Of a stretch of DNA of 36,261 bases, positions 34,861 through 36,261 are shown piece by piece. The stretch's first letter is position 1; the number at the start of each line of letters is the position of its first letter. A program made the translations under genes and the position numbers. A model generated the notes under the pieces. That model did no database searches and was not told the origin of the DNA. It saw nothing but the letters and a program-made list of their open reading frames with translations. The DNA is from Paraglomus occultum (taxonomy: Eukaryota; Glomeromycota; Glomeromycetes; Paraglomerales; Paraglomeraceae), in assembly GCA_910592205.1 (NCBI GenBank), contig CAJVPJ010000191.1, positions 1 through 36,261 of the forward strand, given 5' to 3'.

Positions 34861-35199
34861 ATCAATTTAAAAATTCATCTCACAAAACTTAAAAACAGAC
34901 GCGTTTCCACAAAACATGCACAGTTCACGTTTTGGAGCGATGTTTACCCTTCGACAACTTGCGATTCAGTTAATTTTATGATTACAACCAAGACATAATC
35001 GTATGTGCATTCCGGGTAATTTTTCAAATAATATCAAACATAACCCTGCGAAACGAAATTACATTATTGTCTGCTTGAAACGTATCTAATACACTTACTC
35101 CATAAATACGCCTTTTCACAGACTCCACCTGCTCCTATTTCTAATAAATCATCTCTTAATGCGTTCGGTTGGGAATTAAGGATCAAATCAAACTGAGAA
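34861..35199 (+). repeat. Diverged direct repeat, copy B
   Basis: Second copy of the segment at 28174-28527, same orientation, about 6.7 kb downstream. Shared blocks include AACATGCACAGTTCAC, ACATTATTGTCTGCTTGAAACG and CGTTCGGTTGGGAATTAAG. The copies differ by scattered substitutions and several short indels, so the duplication is not recent. Confidence 0.85.
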
Positions 35200-35641
35200 A
35201 ATGTATTACGTATCAAAATGGCAATTTTTGAAGGATATCACTTGTGCAGATAGGACACACGTGTCGTGCGAGAACTTGTATATCAATATCCATATCCATT
35301 AGATACCAACAGTTGTAAACTATACTTTTTTCCTGCTCGAGACTTCCAAAGTCAGTCGGTGTTTTACCCATAACTTCATCGACAGTTGAGTAAAGACTTG
35401 TCATCCTTGTGGCGCAAAATTGCGATCTTCGACTAAGAGTGAATAATCAAATAGAATTATTATTCACATAAACGCCATGTCAACCCACTGTCCCCCCCCC
35501 CCTTAAACTCGTTAGACGACGAGGGAAATTAAGTGAACCGTAAACGCATCAGTCTAGTCGGAAGTATACTTACCATAATCTATGATACAACCGATACTAA
35601 GAGCCACTTTTAAAATTGCGACATGTACGGGTTTATTCACA
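35200..35641. other. No gene recognised
   Basis: A 63-codon ATG frame on the minus strand (35213-35404; contains CPICTSD) has no supporting context. An 11-nt C run lies at 35492-35502. Confidence 0.4.
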
Positions 35642-36069
35642 CAGTGGCTCTCGATATAATGATTTCTCGATAATATGATGCTTTTTCCCGGGCCAACTCA
35701 GTTAAAATAAAATTGGGCTCGATATAATAAAGATTACTCATAATCTCGCGATATAACGTTATAATGATGTTGTGCGATTTATATAAGTAACACGATCTCG
35801 AATCATCACCATAGTTGGTAATCATTTTATCGAGCAAGAAATTAAATTAAACCAATTAAATTAATCAAGATTTCGATGTTTTTGTGATAAGTTATTCTAT
35901 TCTCGCAGCAATTAAAAGACATATGAACAAGTACGGTTAGCAAAAAACCTGCAATAAAGCGAGTTTCTCTAACGGGCGTTCAAAAAAGACGGATTTGTGT
36001 TTAAAAAAGAAAGCTCATCCTAATTTGACTCACGCAACGCTTGCTAAACTGTATGAAATTAAAGAAAAT

Positions 36070-36091
36070 ACATAGTCACTACATAGTCACT
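36070..36091 (+). repeat. 11-bp direct repeat, two copies
   Basis: ACATAGTCACT at 36070-36080 repeated exactly at 36081-36091, at the point where the pogo-type coding relic breaks off. Confidence 0.85.
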
Positions 36092-36093
36092 CC

Positions 36094-36116
36094 CGATAAG
36101 TCGGACCGACTTATCG
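36094..36116. repeat. Perfect 23-bp palindrome
   Basis: CGATAAGTCGG and its exact reverse complement, separated by one base. It sits directly after the 11-bp direct repeat and between two transposon-like termini. It may be the fused end or excision product of a small inverted-repeat element; that is inference. Confidence 0.85.
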
Positions 36117-36155
36117 AATTTCATAATATTTTATTAAAAAAAGTGCTTTTATTTA

Positions 36156-36261
36156 CAGTCAACTCTGTCTATACCGGCATTGCCTATACCGGTACAATTT
36201 CGCAGAACCAAAAAAATCCATATTAATCTCACTCCTTATAACGGCAGATCTTAATAACTCT
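36156..36261 (+). mobile_element. Terminus of a second pogo-like element, running off the window
   Basis: CAGTCAACTCTGTCTATACC begins right after a TA dinucleotide (36154-36155), the usual target of Tc1/mariner/pogo elements, and is followed by repeated CTATACCGG and CTTATAACGG words typical of such termini. The rest of the element is outside the window. Confidence 0.5.

Larger units (their letters stand above)
35642..36155 (+). mobile_element. pogo/Tigger-type DNA transposon remnant
   Basis: It begins with a pogo-like terminus CAGTGGCTCTCGATATAATG at 35642, and the word CGATATAA recurs at about 35652, 35729 and 35750 as subterminal repeats. At 35948-36075 the plus strand encodes the start of a CENP-B/pogo-type helix-turn-helix: IKRVSLTGVQKRRI in one frame, then LKKKAHPNLTHATLAKLYEI after a one-base shift, ending at TAG 36073-36075. 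The family normally continues with a second HTH and a DDE catalytic domain; neither is present, so this is a 5' fragment. The downstream limit is taken as the next element's terminus at 36156. Confidence 0.65.

Overview
The window looks like a piece of nuclear DNA from an arbuscular mycorrhizal fungus (Glomeromycotina; Rhizophagus/Glomus-like). This is inferred from gene content, not from a database match. The DNA is AT-rich and mostly non-coding. It has short spliceosomal introns (71-111 bp), TATA-type promoters, and several families known to be expanded in these fungi: MATA_HMG mating-type-like HMG-box proteins, Sel1-like repeats, a zinc-ribbon protein kinase with an H-C-D-L-H catalytic loop, and decayed viral and transposon genes. 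There are no bacterial operons, ribosome binding sites, CRISPR arrays, tRNA or rRNA genes that I can see.

Layout. 0-1.5 kb: low-complexity edge, then a frameshifted remnant of a Sel1-repeat gene with a preserved 3' splice site. 4.4-19.4 kb: a loose cluster of four MATA_HMG genes. HMG-1 (minus, 4406-5248) and HMG-2 (plus, 8042-8830) are head to head. HMG-3 (plus, 15374-16090) and HMG-4 (minus, 18340-19404, one intron inside the HMG box) are tail to tail. The first three are close relatives; HMG-4 is divergent. HMG-1, -2 and -3 have recognisable TATA boxes. 19.4-24.6 kb: a gene desert with one unrecognised 151-codon frame. 24.6-25.2 kb: a small non-autonomous inverted-repeat element.

25.9-29.9 kb: a graveyard of virus-like genes. 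It holds a restriction-endonuclease-fold fragment, an A32-like DNA-packaging ATPase broken by at least five frame changes, a 49-codon frame, and a strongly C-over-G-skewed block carrying overlapping small reading frames that end in a basic tail. 30.7-33.2 kb: an intact four-exon protein kinase gene (759 aa) with a tandemly repeated, partly decayed N-terminal module. 33.9-36.3 kb: relics of a transposase-like gene, a diverged copy of a segment also found at 28.2 kb, a pogo/Tigger-type DNA transposon remnant, and the terminus of a second such element running off the end.

The intact genes are the four HMG genes and the kinase. The HMG proteins are predicted nuclear DNA-binding regulators and the kinase a signalling enzyme; nothing in the sequence ties them into one pathway. 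The most notable points are the HMG cluster with its one intron-bearing divergent member, the virus-derived relic block with its strand-skewed ORF group, and the kinase gene sitting between two diverged direct repeats.
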